Shown one piece after another: positions 52,383 to 63,648 of a DNA stretch of 64,000 nucleotides (positions within the stretch are counted from its first letter, which is position 1; every line of letters begins with the position of its first letter). Location: NCBI RefSeq assembly GCF_033546815.1, contig NZ_CP137846.1, forward strand, positions 434,001 through 498,000, in the 5' to 3' direction. Source of the stretch: Metamycoplasma subdolum. GTDB lineage: Bacteria; Bacillota_I; Bacilli_A; Mycoplasmatales; Metamycoplasmataceae. Below the pieces are notes generated by a model. That model was not told where the DNA came from, did no database searches, and worked only from the letters and a program-made list of their open reading frames with translations. The translations under genes and the position numbers were made by a program.

Positions 52383-53340
52383 AAATCTTTTTTTGCTTTA
52401 TTTCAAGTGCTTTTGAATAAACTAAGCTAGAATCTTCAATTGTTTCATAAATTGCATATACATATTTTTTAGTTCCATATTTTGCTTCGGCTCTGCTTAT
52501 TCTATAAGGCCTTGATTTAAATTTCAAGAAGATTGCATTGTCTTTTATTTCGGTTTCTAAGTTTCCTTCAAACTCAAAAAGTCTTCAACCAAAAAGCAAA
52601 TTATTGACTTTGAAATTTTCTAAAAAAATCCTATTTTTAAGAAGAATATCGGTTTCGGAGTTTATTTTGGCAAGTATTTTATTTGTCTCATTTAGTTGCT
52701 CTACTTTTTCACTACTGGTTAAAGTTAAAGAAAATGATAAGTTGTCCAAATAAGATTTTATTGCATCTTTGTCACCATAAGGTTTTGCTTTAGTTGGTAA
52801 AAGATTTGTGAGTTCAAAATTAGTAATAACAGCAAAATTGCTTGGATTAAATTTTTCGCTCAAATAGATGTCAAAAGAGATGATGTCTTTTTTATAAGTA
52901 TTAACTGAAATGTTATAAAGTGAAACTGCATAATTACTATCAAGTATTTTGATTCCGTAAGGCTCTAAATCCTTATTTTCCAAGCTAGGATTTAATGAAA
53001 GAGATTTAAGCATATCATCAACACTAATATCAGTTCTTGCTGCTCTATTTGCAATAGTAACATAGTCTTTTATTTTGTCATATTTGATTATGTTTGCATC
53101 TGCTTTTCATTGTCTCAGTTCATTTTTAGGAGGCTTAATAGAAAAAGCAACTACTACAACAGTAGTAATTCCAACAATTGAAAGTCCAAAAAATACTCAC
53201 CTTTTTATCTTCTTTTTTCGTTCAATTTTTCTTCCAATTTCGCTATATTTTATTTGATCATCAACACTAACATCTTTACTTAAATTGTCGAGATCTTCTT
53301 CAGGATATTCATTTGGATTTTGCTTTCTCTTTTTTCACAT
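52381..53340 (-). CDS. Uncharacterised single-pass membrane protein
   Basis: This 319-residue protein starts MWKKRKQNPNEYPEEDLDNL with Trp 2 as TGA. A charged cytosolic N-terminus of about 48 residues (RKIERKKKIKRW) precedes one transmembrane helix (VFFGLSIVGITTVVVVAFSI). An extracytoplasmic domain of about 250 residues has beta-rich stretches such as FDIYLSEKFNPSNFAVIT. I recognise no family. The gene begins 13 nt after the helicase stop, in the same operon; GGAACTTT before the ATG is a weak Shine-Dalgarno. Confidence 0.7.
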
Positions 53341-53353
53341 AAAGTTCCTTTAT

Positions 53354-56300
53354 TTAAATTTCTTGAATAGTAGTTTCTTGAATTGATTTTTCTGGAATTT
53401 GGTTTTCTGAAACCACAGGTTCTTGAATTTCTGCCTCTTTTTCTTCAGCAGGAATTTCCACTTTTTTAGTAAGTTCTTGAATTTCTTGAATTATTGCTTT
53501 TTTGTTGATTCAATAATTAATCTTGTTAATTATTTCAATAGGATATTGTTTGGCTTGTAAGAATTTAATACTATCTTTAAATTTTACATATTCTTTGTAA
53601 TTTCCGTTGTAATCAAAATTATCAATTACATAGCCTTTAATTATTTGTTTTGTTTCTTTGTTAACTAAAACTAGATCAATTGATTTAGTTCCAATTGAAT
53701 AATCAATTTCGAACTCAAATTTATTAGTATCATCAACATAACTTTGAATTTCTGAAATTACCATATCTTTAAAGTCTGTATTAATTGGCATATCAATATA
53801 TTGAGTATCGCTAATTTTTTGTGGAGTATGTAAGTAATTTTTTTGTTTTTCTAAAGGAAGATCTAAAAATTTTAGTCAATCTTTAAATAAAATCATATCA
53901 CTTGTTGAATTTTCACTTACTTCAACATCCTCAGCGTAAATTGATTTTACAACAATAATTTTTTCTTTTGCTCTTGATATTGCAACATTAAGTGCATTTT
54001 TCCCGCCTGAACGCGCAACATAAGTTCCGTGAAGTGAAGTATTTTTATCATAAACAACTGACATGATAACCAAATCAGCTTCATCTCCTTGAATATTTTC
54101 AATATTTTTTAGACTTATTTGTTCGATTTGCAGTGCTTCCTCAAGATCAGGAAATTCATTAAAGATTTTATTAATTAAATAATCTTGTTGCTTTGCGTTA
54201 AATACTAAGGCAATAATCTTTTTGTATTTAGGTAAGTTCTCCCTTAAAATTTCTAAAACTTTGTCGCCTTCTTCAATATTGGTTGAATTTTCTCATTTTC
54301 CATCAACTTGAATTACTTCAATTGCTTTTTTGTTTGTTACTCCGGTTTCAAAATCATCAATAACATCAAGTTTTGATTCATAAAAATGTCTTGAACTAAA
54401 TGTCATTAAACTTGCTTGTTTTGAACGGTAATTTTTGTCAAGTAAAATTGAATAAACACCACGTGCACTTGCATAATCAAGTAATGATTCAATGCTTCCA
54501 AAATCATTTTCATCATCAAAATTATAACTAACTGAGAATCAACGAGTTGGTTGCATTTGTTGGCTATCGCCTGCAAGAATTTTTCTCTTTGCAAGATATA
54601 AAATTGGTATTCCTCTTTCAAGAAAGATTTGACTTGATTCATCTAAAATAGCATAGTCAAATTCTTCTTTTGATCACATTGAAAGATCAAGATCTGGAGT
54701 AGTGACAATTACAGGAAATAAAAGCTTGATCATTTCTTTATGTTTGTGGAAAAACTTGTAAGGTTTTAAATGGCCTGTTCTAATTGCCATTGCAAAAGAA
54801 GTGTAAAGACGAGATTGTTCTTCAGTAAAATCATTCATCTTTTCAACAGTACTTTGTAAAATCATTTTTGTTAAAATTTTGTCATTATTTAAATCAATAG
54901 TTTTTTCTTCAAGAGTTTTTCTATAGTAAGCATCAACTTGCATTACATTTTGAAGAGAAACTTTATTTACAAATTTAATTGCTTGATCAACATCTAAAGT
55001 GAATAAATTAGGACAATTTATTATAACTTCAGCCATTTGTTTTATTGCTTTTGGATAGATTGTAAAGATGTGTGGCTTTTTCCCAAAATTAACTTGATAC
55101 AAGTGTTTTTTTAGATTTTTAACATCTGAAAAAGGTTTGTTTAATTCGTAACGAATTTTAGGATTTAATTGTTTAAGAGTTTCAAAGGTTTCTTCATCAA
55201 TTTTTCCTTTTGCAACAGCACCATAAAATTCTAAAATATAATCAATATTTTCAATCTTCAATATATCAGATAAGTTATCAACATAGAATTTATCTTCTTC
55301 AGAAAAGACTTGAAAATTATTTTCTTTTTCAGTTAATTTAAAGTTTTCAACTAAATAAATAAATTCTTTTAATGGCTTATAAAAAGTTTCTTGACGTAAG
55401 TTTTTATCATTTAAAGCAAACAAACAAAAGATTGAAACTTTCTTTAAACGTTTCTTTAAAACATCAAGGGCCGCCTTCTTTTGGCTGACCACAAGCGCAG
55501 TAAATCCACGAGCAATAATGTTAGTAATCAAATTAGAAATTGTTTGGCTTTTTCCTGTTCCGGGAGGTCCTCAAATTATAGTATCTTGATACAAGGAACT
55601 AATAGTTGCAACGTCTTGTGAAAAGTTTGTGTTTTGAATTTTGAACAAACGAAATTTTTTATCAAAAATTACATGATCAATTTTTTCACGATAAGCATTT
55701 TTATTAAAACTAGGATTTAAAATATCTTCAAATTCATCATTATCAATGATTTTCTTCATTTGATTTCAAAGATAGCCTGAACTAACATTGTAAAATCCTA
55801 AAACCATTCCCGGATGAAATTTAATAGTTGTATTTTCGATTGTGTCTTGAGTATATGAAGGGATGCGACCTTTAATTGTTTCAGGAATGTCAAACATTTG
55901 ATTTCAATTTTTTTGAAAAAATTCAGTTACTGATTCAATTGAAATATTTGAAAAATCAAAGTTATCAACGTTTAATAAAAATCCTTCTTGAGATAAGAAA
56001 GTAATTAATTTCGAATTAATTCTAATGTCGGATTTTGAATTTAAATTAACTAAAGAATTTTTAATATCGAAGGTAACTTCCTTAAAAAACAAAGGGGCAA
56101 AAATTGTTTTTTTATCAGTTTTTACTGAAATAAACATAAAGCCGATGTGCAATGGTCAAATGTTTGTTTCAATGTTAATTCCTTGAGCTTTGTTTACAAT
56201 TTTTTTTCATTTAATTATTGATTTTTGATATTCAAGTTCAAGGTCATTTACAAGTTTTGATTTTGCTTCTTCTAAATTATCGCCTAGCATGTGGAAAGTG

Positions 56301-56581
56301 CTATCAGGCATACGTTTACTAAATTCTTTGTAAATTGTAATAACATCATTTTTGGTTTCAGCTGCTTTGATCTCTTCGATCATCTTTTTATTTCCAGCTT
56401 CAGTTAAAACTAAACTAATATCATATTTTTTGTAAATGGTATCAAAAACTTTTTCACCAAAACTTTGATATATATCAAAAAATCTTTCGTTATCAATTGA
56501 AAAATAAAGAGAACTATCAAAAGTATCAATGTTCAAAAGATTTGCCATTAAGGTTTGATATTTTTTATCTTTATTTTCCAT
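53354..56581 (-). CDS. SF1 (Upf1-like) helicase with C-terminal nuclease-like region
   Basis: A protein of about 1075 residues that is continuous only with TGA as Trp. Walker A is IIWGPPGTGKSQTI near residue 340. Walker B is YAILDESSQI near 640. AGDSQQMQPT is motif III, KNYRSKQ motif IV, IQGDEADLV motif V and NVAISRAKEKIIVV motif VI: the full superfamily 1 set. After about residue 930 a segment with FKDMVISEIQSYV, SIGTKSIDLVLVN and KGYVIDNFDYNG recalls the nuclease domain (DUF559/MTES_1575-like) often joined to such helicases. The usual acidic catalytic Glu-Cys-Asp-Gly is replaced. A Glu/Pro-rich tail ends the protein. The ATG at 56581 is favoured by GAGG spacing; 56584 is possible. Confidence 0.82.
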
Positions 56582-56945
56582 CATTAACCTCACTATTGAT
56601 TAATTTTTCAACTTGATTTGCACAATTTCCAACAACTAAAGAAATCGCTTTTGATTGAAAAGTAATTCCACTTACTCCATCAAGTTTTGCAATATCTTCA
56701 GCTTTAATAAGTTTTCTATCTTTAAAGTTGATTTTTACAACTTTATTAGTACTAGTTGCACTTTCAAGATTATCTTTGTTTCCTAAAAGTTCAACTAATT
56801 TTTCAAACTTAAAAGGTAATTTTGTATTAGTTGAAAGTTCAGTACTAACCTTAGTTTTTTTATATTTTTTATTTCATCAAATTAAGATTAATCCAAAAGT
56901 TATAATAATCAAAAATACATAAAGTGCTTTTTGTTTGCAAGTCAT
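56571..56945 (-). CDS. Membrane-anchored EIIB-like domain protein lacking the phospho-cysteine
   Basis: This 124-residue protein has one N-terminal helix (KQKALYVFLIIITFGLILIW) and a Lys-rich linker. Its soluble domain resembles glucose-family PTS EIIB: LPFKFEKLVELLGNKDNLES, then IKAEDIAKLDGVSGITFQSK and AISLVVGNCANQVEKLI. Where EIIB proteins have C-x-T-R-L-R, this has ATSTNKVVK, so the phosphorylated Cys is missing. It cannot act as a normal PTS phosphocarrier; a sensing or structural role is possible. It overlaps the helicase start by 11 nt. TATAAT lies at 56967-56972 and GGGG before the ATG. Confidence 0.65.
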
Positions 56946-57139
56946 ATTCTGCCCCTTCTTTTACTAATTATATTTTATAGTCTTTAAGTAAAATCTTATT
57001 GCTTTGTTTAGGAATTTTTGACGTTCAAAAACAAGTTTTTAATTCTTATATTTTTTAAATATAAGTTCTTTTTTATGTTCAACCTTAACTTTTAAAACTA
57101 AAAAAGTAATAAAATTAGAATAAACTTATGGGGGTTTAA

Positions 57140-58144
57140 ATGAAAAAAAGAATAGTTAGTGGAATAACTGCCACCGGTAAACTAACGCTTGCAAACTACA
57201 TTGGTGCTATTAGTAATATAGTTAAATTACAAGATGAATTTGAAAACTTCATTTTCATAGCCGACCTTCACGCTTTAACGCTTCCAATTGATGCCAAAGA
57301 ATTAGAAGAAAATCGTAAAAACATTTTCGCTCTTTATTTAGCTTGTGGCGTTAAGCCTGAAAAAAGCACCATTTTTTATCAATCTGATGTTATGGAACAT
57401 GGCCTTATGAATTGACTAATTTTAACCTTAACAACAATTGGTGAACTTTCAAGAATGACACAATTTAAAGATAAAGCAAGCAAAGTTAAAAGTGCAAATG
57501 GAATGGAAACAATTCCAACAGGTCTTTTAATGTATCCAACATTAATGGTTGGTGATATTTTACTTTATGACGCTGATGTTGTGCCTGTTGGAATTGACCA
57601 AAAACAACATGTTGAACTAACTAGAAACATAATTCAAAGAATTAATAATCGTTTTAATCTTGACTTCAAAATTCCTGAACCTTTTATACCTGAAGTTGGA
57701 GCAAAAATAATGTCATTAGTTGATCCAACAAAGAAGATGTCAAAATCTGATGAAAATGAAAAAGCATCAATCTACTTGCTGGAAAATCCAGAAAATGCTT
57801 ACAAAAAGATTTTGAAAGCTAAAACTGATAGCGAAGGAAAGATTTATCTTTCAGATGAAAAACCTGGAATCAAAAATTTATTAACCATTTATTCAAGTTT
57901 GAAAAACATAACTCTTCAAGAAAGTGAAAAACTTTTTAAAGACAAAAATTATAGTGAACTTAAAATTGCAGTAGCAACTGAAGTAAAAGAATTTTTAGAA
58001 AAAATTCAAGCAAAATACAAAACTGCTTTGAAAGAAGTTAATAAACATGCTAAAGCAGGAGCGGAAAAAGCTAAAAAAATAGCAAGTGAAAACCTTAAAA
58101 AATTAATGAAAGAAATGGGACTTAACAATGAAAGCAGACAGTAA
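57140..58144 (+). CDS. trpS: Tryptophanyl-tRNA synthetase
   Basis: TrpRS charges tRNA-Trp; in this organism the tRNA must read UGA as well as UGG. It is 334 residues, normal length. It starts MKKRIVSGITATGKLTLANY, where the HIGH-equivalent (TIGN in Bacillus) is TLAN. DLHALTLP, QSDVMEHGLMNW, ILLYDADVVPVGIDQKQHVE and a canonical KKMSKSDEN follow. GGGGG before the ATG is an unusual Shine-Dalgarno. It overlaps thrS by 17 nt. Confidence 0.96.
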
Positions 58145-59867
58145 ATTAAATCACTCAACTAGCCATCTTTTGGCTGCGGCAGTTTTAAAACTTTATCCAA
58201 ACACAAAGTTAGCAATAGGCCCTGCAATTGAAGAAGGTTTTTATTATGATTTTGAATTTGAAGAACCTCTTTTAGACTCAGATTTGCCCAAAATTGAAAA
58301 GCTTATGAGAAAGCTTGCTAGCGATGGATATGAAATGAAGCAAGTTGATATTTCAAAATATTCTTTTGAAAATCAACCTTACAAAAAGGAACTTTTTGAT
58401 GAATTTTCAAAAGAAGGTAAAAAAATTACTTTCTATTCATATATCCATCCAAAGACAAATGAAGTACTTTTCACCGATCTTTGTGCTGGAAATCATATTG
58501 AATCAACTAAAGAAATTAAACATTTTAAACTTTTAAATTTAGCAGGTGCTTATTGAAAAGGTGATTCAAAAAATAAACAATTAACAAGAATTTATGGCAC
58601 CAGTTGAAAAAGTGAAGAAGAACTTAATGAATATTTACAAATTCTTCAAGAAAGAAAAGAAAGAGATCATAGAAAAATTGGCAAAGAATTAAATATCTTT
58701 ACATTTAGCCAACTAGCAGGTCAAGGTTTTCCGATTTGGCTTGAAGATGGAATGAAAATTCACAATGCAATTCGTGATTATGTTTTAAAACTTGACAGAA
58801 AATTTGGTTTCAAAGAAGTTTTAACACCTCATTTTGGTGAAAAACAACTTTATGAAATAAGTGGTCACTGAGCTCACTATCAAGATACAATGTTTAACCC
58901 AATTGAAATGGACAACGAACTTTTAATTGGTCGCCCTATGACTTGCCCTCACCACATTATTTTATTCAATCAAACTAGAAGATCATATCGTGATCTTCCA
59001 ATTAGATATTCAGAACAATCTCGCCTTTATCGTTATGAAAAATCTGGAGCACTTACTGGACTTGAAAGAGTTAGAGCAATGGATTTAACCGAAGGCCATG
59101 TTTTTGTAAGAAAAGATCAAATTGAAAGTGAATTTAAACACCTTTACAAAATGATCCAACAAGCACTTAAAGATTTTAAAATCGAAATTGATCACATTTC
59201 ACTTTCTTTAAGAGATCCTAATGATAAAGAAAAATTCTTTAATGATGATGAGATGTGAGATAAGGCAGAAAGCGACCTTAGAAAAGTTATGAAAGATCTT
59301 AAAATTAAGTACAAAGAATTTGTTGGTGAAGCAGCATTTTACGGTCCAAAAATTGACATGCAAGTTAAAACTGCACTCGGAAAAGTCATAACAATGTCAA
59401 CTTTACAACTTGATTTTCTACTTCCAGCCCGTTTTGATATGAAATACGTTGATGACAAAGAAACTCAACAAACACCAGTATTAATTCACCGCGGATTAAT
59501 TGGAACTTATGAAAGATTTATTGCTACTTTGTTAGAACAAACTAAAGGAGTTTTACCTTTTTGATTAAGTCCACGTCAAGTAACAATATTGCCAATTAGC
59601 GAAGATCAAAATAAAGAATGTCAAAAACTTTATGAAGATCTTTTAGATAAAGATTTCAATGTCAATGTTGATTTAAGAAATGAAAGAATTAACAAAAAAA
59701 TCCGTGATGCTCAAATTACAAAAACTAAGTTTCTTGTTATTTTAGGTAATAATGAAATTGAAAACAACACACTTGCAGTAAGAGAATATGGCAGTGATGA
59801 AACTAAAATAATGACTAAAGCAGAACTTGTTCAAATCATGAGAAAGCTTATTAAATCAAAGAAGTAA
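58128..59867 (+). CDS. thrS: Threonyl-tRNA synthetase without N-terminal TGS domain
   Basis: ThrRS is a class II synthetase. This form is 579 residues and begins directly in the editing domain (HSTSH at residues 9-13), lacking the N-terminal TGS domain of about 60 residues found in E. coli. The editing site keeps both halves (HSTSH and CAGNH). The catalytic core has [10 protein letters not shown] (motif 2 region), [17 protein letters not shown] (motif 3) and RALDLTEGH-like [10 protein letters not shown]. The anticodon-binding domain is at the C-terminus. It overlaps trpS and has no separate Shine-Dalgarno, so translation is coupled. Confidence 0.96.
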
Positions 59868-59884
59868 TATGCAAAAAAAAGAAT

Positions 59885-59906
59885 TTGCCGGAAGGCATTT
59901 TTTTTA
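59885..59906 (+). terminator. Probable terminator of trpS-thrS
   Basis: TTGCC and GGCA pair around a GGAA tetraloop, followed by eight T. The stem is only 4-5 bp, but the loop and T run are good. Confidence 0.6.
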
Positions 59907-60051
59907 CTTATTTTCTTTGAAAAATAGCTACATAAAATTCTCTTTGCCCAATTTTTATTAAATTAAAAGTAAAGAAAAAATGAAGAAATTTGGTTTTTTT
60001 TAACAATTTTTCTAAACATATTTTATAATATTTTTTGTCCAAGGAGAAAAA

Positions 60052-62151
60052 ATGAAAAAATTTAAATGCTTATATATAGTTCCAACTTTGGCTTTAATTC
60101 CAACTGTTGCATTATCAGCAGCATGTGAAAATAATAAACCAAAACCTAACCCAGATAAAGATCAAAAAGAAGACAATCAATACGGGCTTAAAAAACCAGA
60201 AAATGTAAGTGAAAAAAGTTTTAATGAACTAATTCAAGAAATTGATAATAATTTAGGAATTATGTTTTTAGCAAAACTTAAATCAAAAGCTGGCGAAATT
60301 ACTGCTGAAGAGGTTGCAGAAAAACTTAAAAATACAACTTCAAACGAAGAAATTGAGAAAATTTTAGAACCATATGTTCACTTCAAAGTTTTCAAAAAAG
60401 AAAATTATGAAGTTAAATTTGACAAAGAAAGCATTAAAGCAGTTGCTGGTGGAGAACTTGTTTTTAAAATTAAAATTACAAGCACAAAAGACAAAAACTT
60501 TAATCAAAGTAAAGAATTTAGCATCAATGGATTTAAGTTTGACGCAACTTCAGGAAATGTCGAATTTGAAGGTGCTGGATTAAAAATTCATGGTTCAGTT
60601 ACACCAAAAGCAAGCAAGGTAAAAAGCTCAGATTTTTGAAAATTAGCAAAAGCTGAAATGGAAAAAGCTGAATACAAAAATGATGTTAAAAAACAAATTG
60701 AATTCTTAAAAGAATGAATTTATATAACTGGAAATCTTGATGAAAATTATGATTTCAAAATTGATTGAAAATGACTTCACGACCATGGAGATACTAATGT
60801 CCACTTGAAAGTTTCTCACAAATTAAAAACAGAATCTACATGAATTGACACTATGTTTTTTGTCTATGGATTTAACATGGTTTCTAACTTTGCAGGAATT
60901 GAAATTCCAACTAAAATTCCAAGCATTGCAAGAGAAATGAGTTCACAACAAATTTTCGAAAAACTATCTTCTGCAAAGGACTTTATCGAATTGAGAGTTG
61001 CTCTTACAAAGTACTTAAATGCTAAGTTTGATGATAACATTGTAAAATCATTTGATATTAAATTAAATAAAGAAGAATCAGGCCCACTTGACACAATCAA
61101 AATGATTGAAGGAGAAGAAATTTCGCCTGGAGTTGTTGAACAAATTCCAGTTAATTTAGGAGTTAGTGAATACAAATTGCAACTTGTTTTTGATGTTACT
61201 GATATTTTAACTGGTGAAACAATTTCAAACAAACCTTCAACAAATCCTTTAGATCCAAAACCTATTGAACTTCATAATTTCAATACTGTATTTAAAATTG
61301 GTGCCGCAACTTTAACAACTCAAACTTTCTTAGATTTTCACACTGCAGCATACTCAATAAAACCTGACAAATTCATTAGTGAACTTAAGAAAAAAATATT
61401 AGACAATATTGTCGATGAGGCATCAAAACTTCTACCTCTGCTTTCTAAATTTGAAGAAGTTGAAACTAAGATGAATGAGTTAGAAAAAACCTTAACTGGT
61501 TTTGAAAATGTTGAAGATTCAAAAGCAAAATTTGATGCTTTCAAAACAGATGGATTATTCAAAGAAAAGGTTGAAGAATTTGTAAATGAACTTAAAACAA
61601 AATGTGAAGAATTAAAAAAAGACAATGCTAAAAAAGATAAAGCCGAGGAAATTTTAACTGCCTTAAAAGACTTTGATGAAACTTACAAAACCAACAGTTT
61701 ATATAAAGAAAAAGTTTACAAACAATATCCAACTTTCTTACCAAAACTTAAAGAAATCAAAACACTTCTTGATGCAGCAATTAAAAATTACCCAACTTCA
61801 AAAGATTTAACCAAATTTAAATCTGCAAAAGATAAAATCAAAGTTTTAAACGATGAATTTGATGGTTCATTCTATGTAAGTTTTTATGGTTTAGAAAACG
61901 CTATTGAAAATCAAACTTTAGATGAAATTCACAAGTTCGCTGACTTATTTAATAAGTATGCAAAAAACGCTATCGTATTTAATGAAGAAGAAACCAAAAA
62001 CTTTGAAATCAAAATTAATGTTGATGAACTTAAATCTGAAAGGAAAAAAGCCCACTTTTCAACCTATGTTCATATTTCATTTACAATTAAAAATAAAAAA
62101 GATGGAAAAGTTGAAACTTTAAAACTTAAACTTCCTGGTTTTAGTTACTAA
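60052..62151 (+). CDS. Large surface lipoprotein with repeated modules
   Basis: This 699-residue protein has a signal peptide MKKFKCLYIVPTLALIPTVA and lipobox LSAAC with Cys 25. After a Pro/Lys/Asp linker come repeated units of about 100 residues. Each has a helix pair, a polar strand pair such as FKVFKKENYEVKFDKE or IVFNEEETKNFEIKIN, and a closing G-F (INGFKF, VYGFNM, LPGFSY). A helical coiled-coil-like segment separates the last two (about residues 435-600, KFEEVETKMNELEKTLTGFE). There are TGA-Trp codons near 60639 and 60716. GGAG precedes the ATG and TATAAT lies upstream. It is probably an antigenic surface protein. No known adhesin family is recognised. Confidence 0.85.
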
Positions 62152-62181
62152 ATCTTAATTTACAAATTTAGTGAATAATTT

Positions 62182-62208
62182 AAGTCTAGTTTTACTAGAC
62201 TTTTTTAT
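62182..62208 (+). terminator. Terminator of the lipoprotein gene
   Basis: AAGTCTAG pairs perfectly with CTAGACTT around TTTTA and is followed by T-rich sequence. Confidence 0.88.
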
Positions 62209-62241
62209 TTTGTTCTAACCCTTTCTTAGTTAGGTAAAATA

Positions 62242-62269
62242 ATTTGATAACAAATTGCTTTTTTTGTTA
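62242..62269 (+). promoter_or_regulatory. tuf promoter
   Basis: TTGATA at about 62242 and TAAAAT about 18 bases later form a -35/-10 pair. TG one base before TAAAAT makes an extended -10 identical to that of rplJL. Transcription would begin near 62277, giving a leader of about 110 bases. Confidence 0.55.
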
Positions 62270-62280
62270 AAATTATAAGA

Positions 62281-62346
62281 GCCAAATTACGCGATGGACA
62301 GGACATAGTGGAAGGGCTATGCTTAGGTTGGTAAAACGCGTTTTAC
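62281..62346 (+). promoter_or_regulatory. Structured leader RNA upstream of tuf
   Basis: This stretch is richer in G and C than the surrounding intergenic DNA. CATAG/CTATG (62304-62308, 62317-62321) forms a hairpin. GTAAAACGCGTTTTAC (62331-62346) is a perfect 16-base palindrome. ACGCG (62089 + 200, that is 62289-62293) could instead pair with CGCGT (62337-62341), and CCAA (62282-62285) with TTGG (62328-62331). The two sets are mutually exclusive. I recognise no known riboswitch or ribosomal-protein leader. Confidence 0.5.
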
Positions 62347-62388
62347 ATAATTATTTGAATAACTTTATAAAAAAATGAAAGGATAAAA

Positions 62389-63582
62389 ATGGCTAAATTA
62401 GATTTTGACCGTTCAAAACCACACGTTAACATTGGTACAATCGGTCACGTTGACCATGGTAAAACTACTTTAACTGCTGCTATTGCTACAGTTCTAGCTA
62501 AAAAAGGTCTTGCAGAAGCTCGTGACTATGCTTCAATCGACAATGCACCTGAAGAAAAAGCTCGTGGTATTACTATTAATACATCACACATTGAATATCA
62601 AACAGAAAAACGTCACTATGCACACGTTGACTGTCCAGGACACGCTGACTATGTTAAAAACATGATCACTGGTGCCGCTCAAATGGATGGTGCTATCTTA
62701 GTTGTTGCTGCAACCGATGGACCTATGCCTCAAACTCGTGAACACATTCTTCTTGCAAAACAAGTTGGTGTTCCAAAAATTATTGTTTTCCTAAACAAAA
62801 TCGATATGTTCAAAGACGATGAAAGAGATGAAATCATCGAACTTGTTGAAATGGATGTTCGTTCATTACTTTCAGAATATGGATTTGATGGCGAAAATGC
62901 TCCTATTATTGCTGGATCAGCTCTAAAAGCATTACAAGGTGATGCTAAATATGAAGAAAGCATCATGAAATTAATGGAAGCAGTTGACAAATATATAGAT
63001 GAACCTAAGCGTGAAGTTGACAAACCATTCTTAATGGCTGTTGAAGACGTTTTCACAATTACAGGTCGTGGAACTGTTGCAACTGGTAGAGTTGAACGTG
63101 GTGTTCTACAACTTAACGAAGAAGTTGAAATTGTTGGTCTAAAAGAAACCAAAAAAACTGTTGTTACTGGAATTGAAATGTTCAGAAAGAACTTAAAACA
63201 AGCTCAAGCTGGAGACAATGCTGGTCTTTTACTACGTGGTATTGACCGTCAAGACATTGAACGTGGACAAGTTTTAGCAAAACCTAAAACAATCGTTCCT
63301 CACACCGTTTTCGATGCTACAGTTTATGTTCTTAAAAAAGAAGAAGGTGGACGTCACACTCCTTTCTTCAAAAACTACAAACCTCAATTCTACTTTAGAA
63401 CAACTGACGTTACCGGTGGAATTGAATTCAAAGCTGGACGTGAAATGGTTATGCCTGGCGACAACGTTGAACTAAAAGTTACTCTAATTGCACCTATCGC
63501 AGTTGAAGAAGGTACAAAATTCTCAATCCGTGAAGGTGGAAGAACTGTTGGTGCTGGATCAGTAACCAAAATTATTAAATAG
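62389..63582 (+). CDS. tuf: Elongation factor Tu
   Basis: EF-Tu delivers aminoacyl-tRNA to the ribosome. It is 397 residues, standard. Motifs are GHVDHGKTT (G1), ARGITIN (G2), DCPGHADY (G3), NKID (G4) and GSALKAL (G5). Domains II and III follow, ending [14 protein letters not shown]. Codon use favours C-ending and CGT codons compared with neighbours, as expected of a very highly expressed gene. AAAGGA precedes the ATG. It appears to be monocistronic with its own promoter and terminator. No fusA or rpsG neighbour is present. Confidence 0.99.
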   Translation: MAKLDFDRSKPHVNIGTIGHVDHGKTTLTAAIATVLAKKGLAEARDYASIDNAPEEKARGITINTSHIEYQTEKRHYAHVDCPGHADYVKNMITGAAQMDGAILVVAATDGPMPQTREHILLAKQVGVPKIIVFLNKIDMFKDDERDEIIELVEMDVRSLLSEYGFDGENAPIIAGSALKALQGDAKYEESIMKLMEAVDKYIDEPKREVDKPFLMAVEDVFTITGRGTVATGRVERGVLQLNEEVEIVGLKETKKTVVTGIEMFRKNLKQAQAGDNAGLLLRGIDRQDIERGQVLAKPKTIVPHTVFDATVYVLKKEEGGRHTPFFKNYKPQFYFRTTDVTGGIEFKAGREMVMPGDNVELKVTLIAPIAVEEGTKFSIREGGRTVGAGSVTKIIK

Positions 63583-63585
63583 TTT

Positions 63586-63614
63586 AAAAAGGTGAACTTT
63601 GCGTTCGCTTTTTT
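63586..63614 (+). terminator. Terminator of tuf
   Basis: GTGAAC pairs with GTTCGC (one G-U pair) around TTTGC, extended by A and T runs. It lies just past the tuf stop. Confidence 0.8.
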
Positions 63615-63648
63615 ATTTAAAAATCCAACCTAAGTGCCATTTTTAATA

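Noticed and set aside
53354-56581. Possible frameshifted helicase pseudogene
   Set aside because: All the long open segments share one frame and are separated only by TGA. The open frame at 54406-54642 in another register is a shadow.
57045-57065. Inverted repeat CTTATATTT/AAATATAAG between the EIIB-like gene and trpS, followed by T's
   Set aside because: It is AT-only and weak, and it lies between divergent promoters where a terminator has no role. It may be chance in AT-rich DNA.
62730-63152. 140-codon antisense open frame inside tuf
   Set aside because: Long antisense frames are common in highly biased genes. It has Ser/Ile-rich shadow composition and no start signal.
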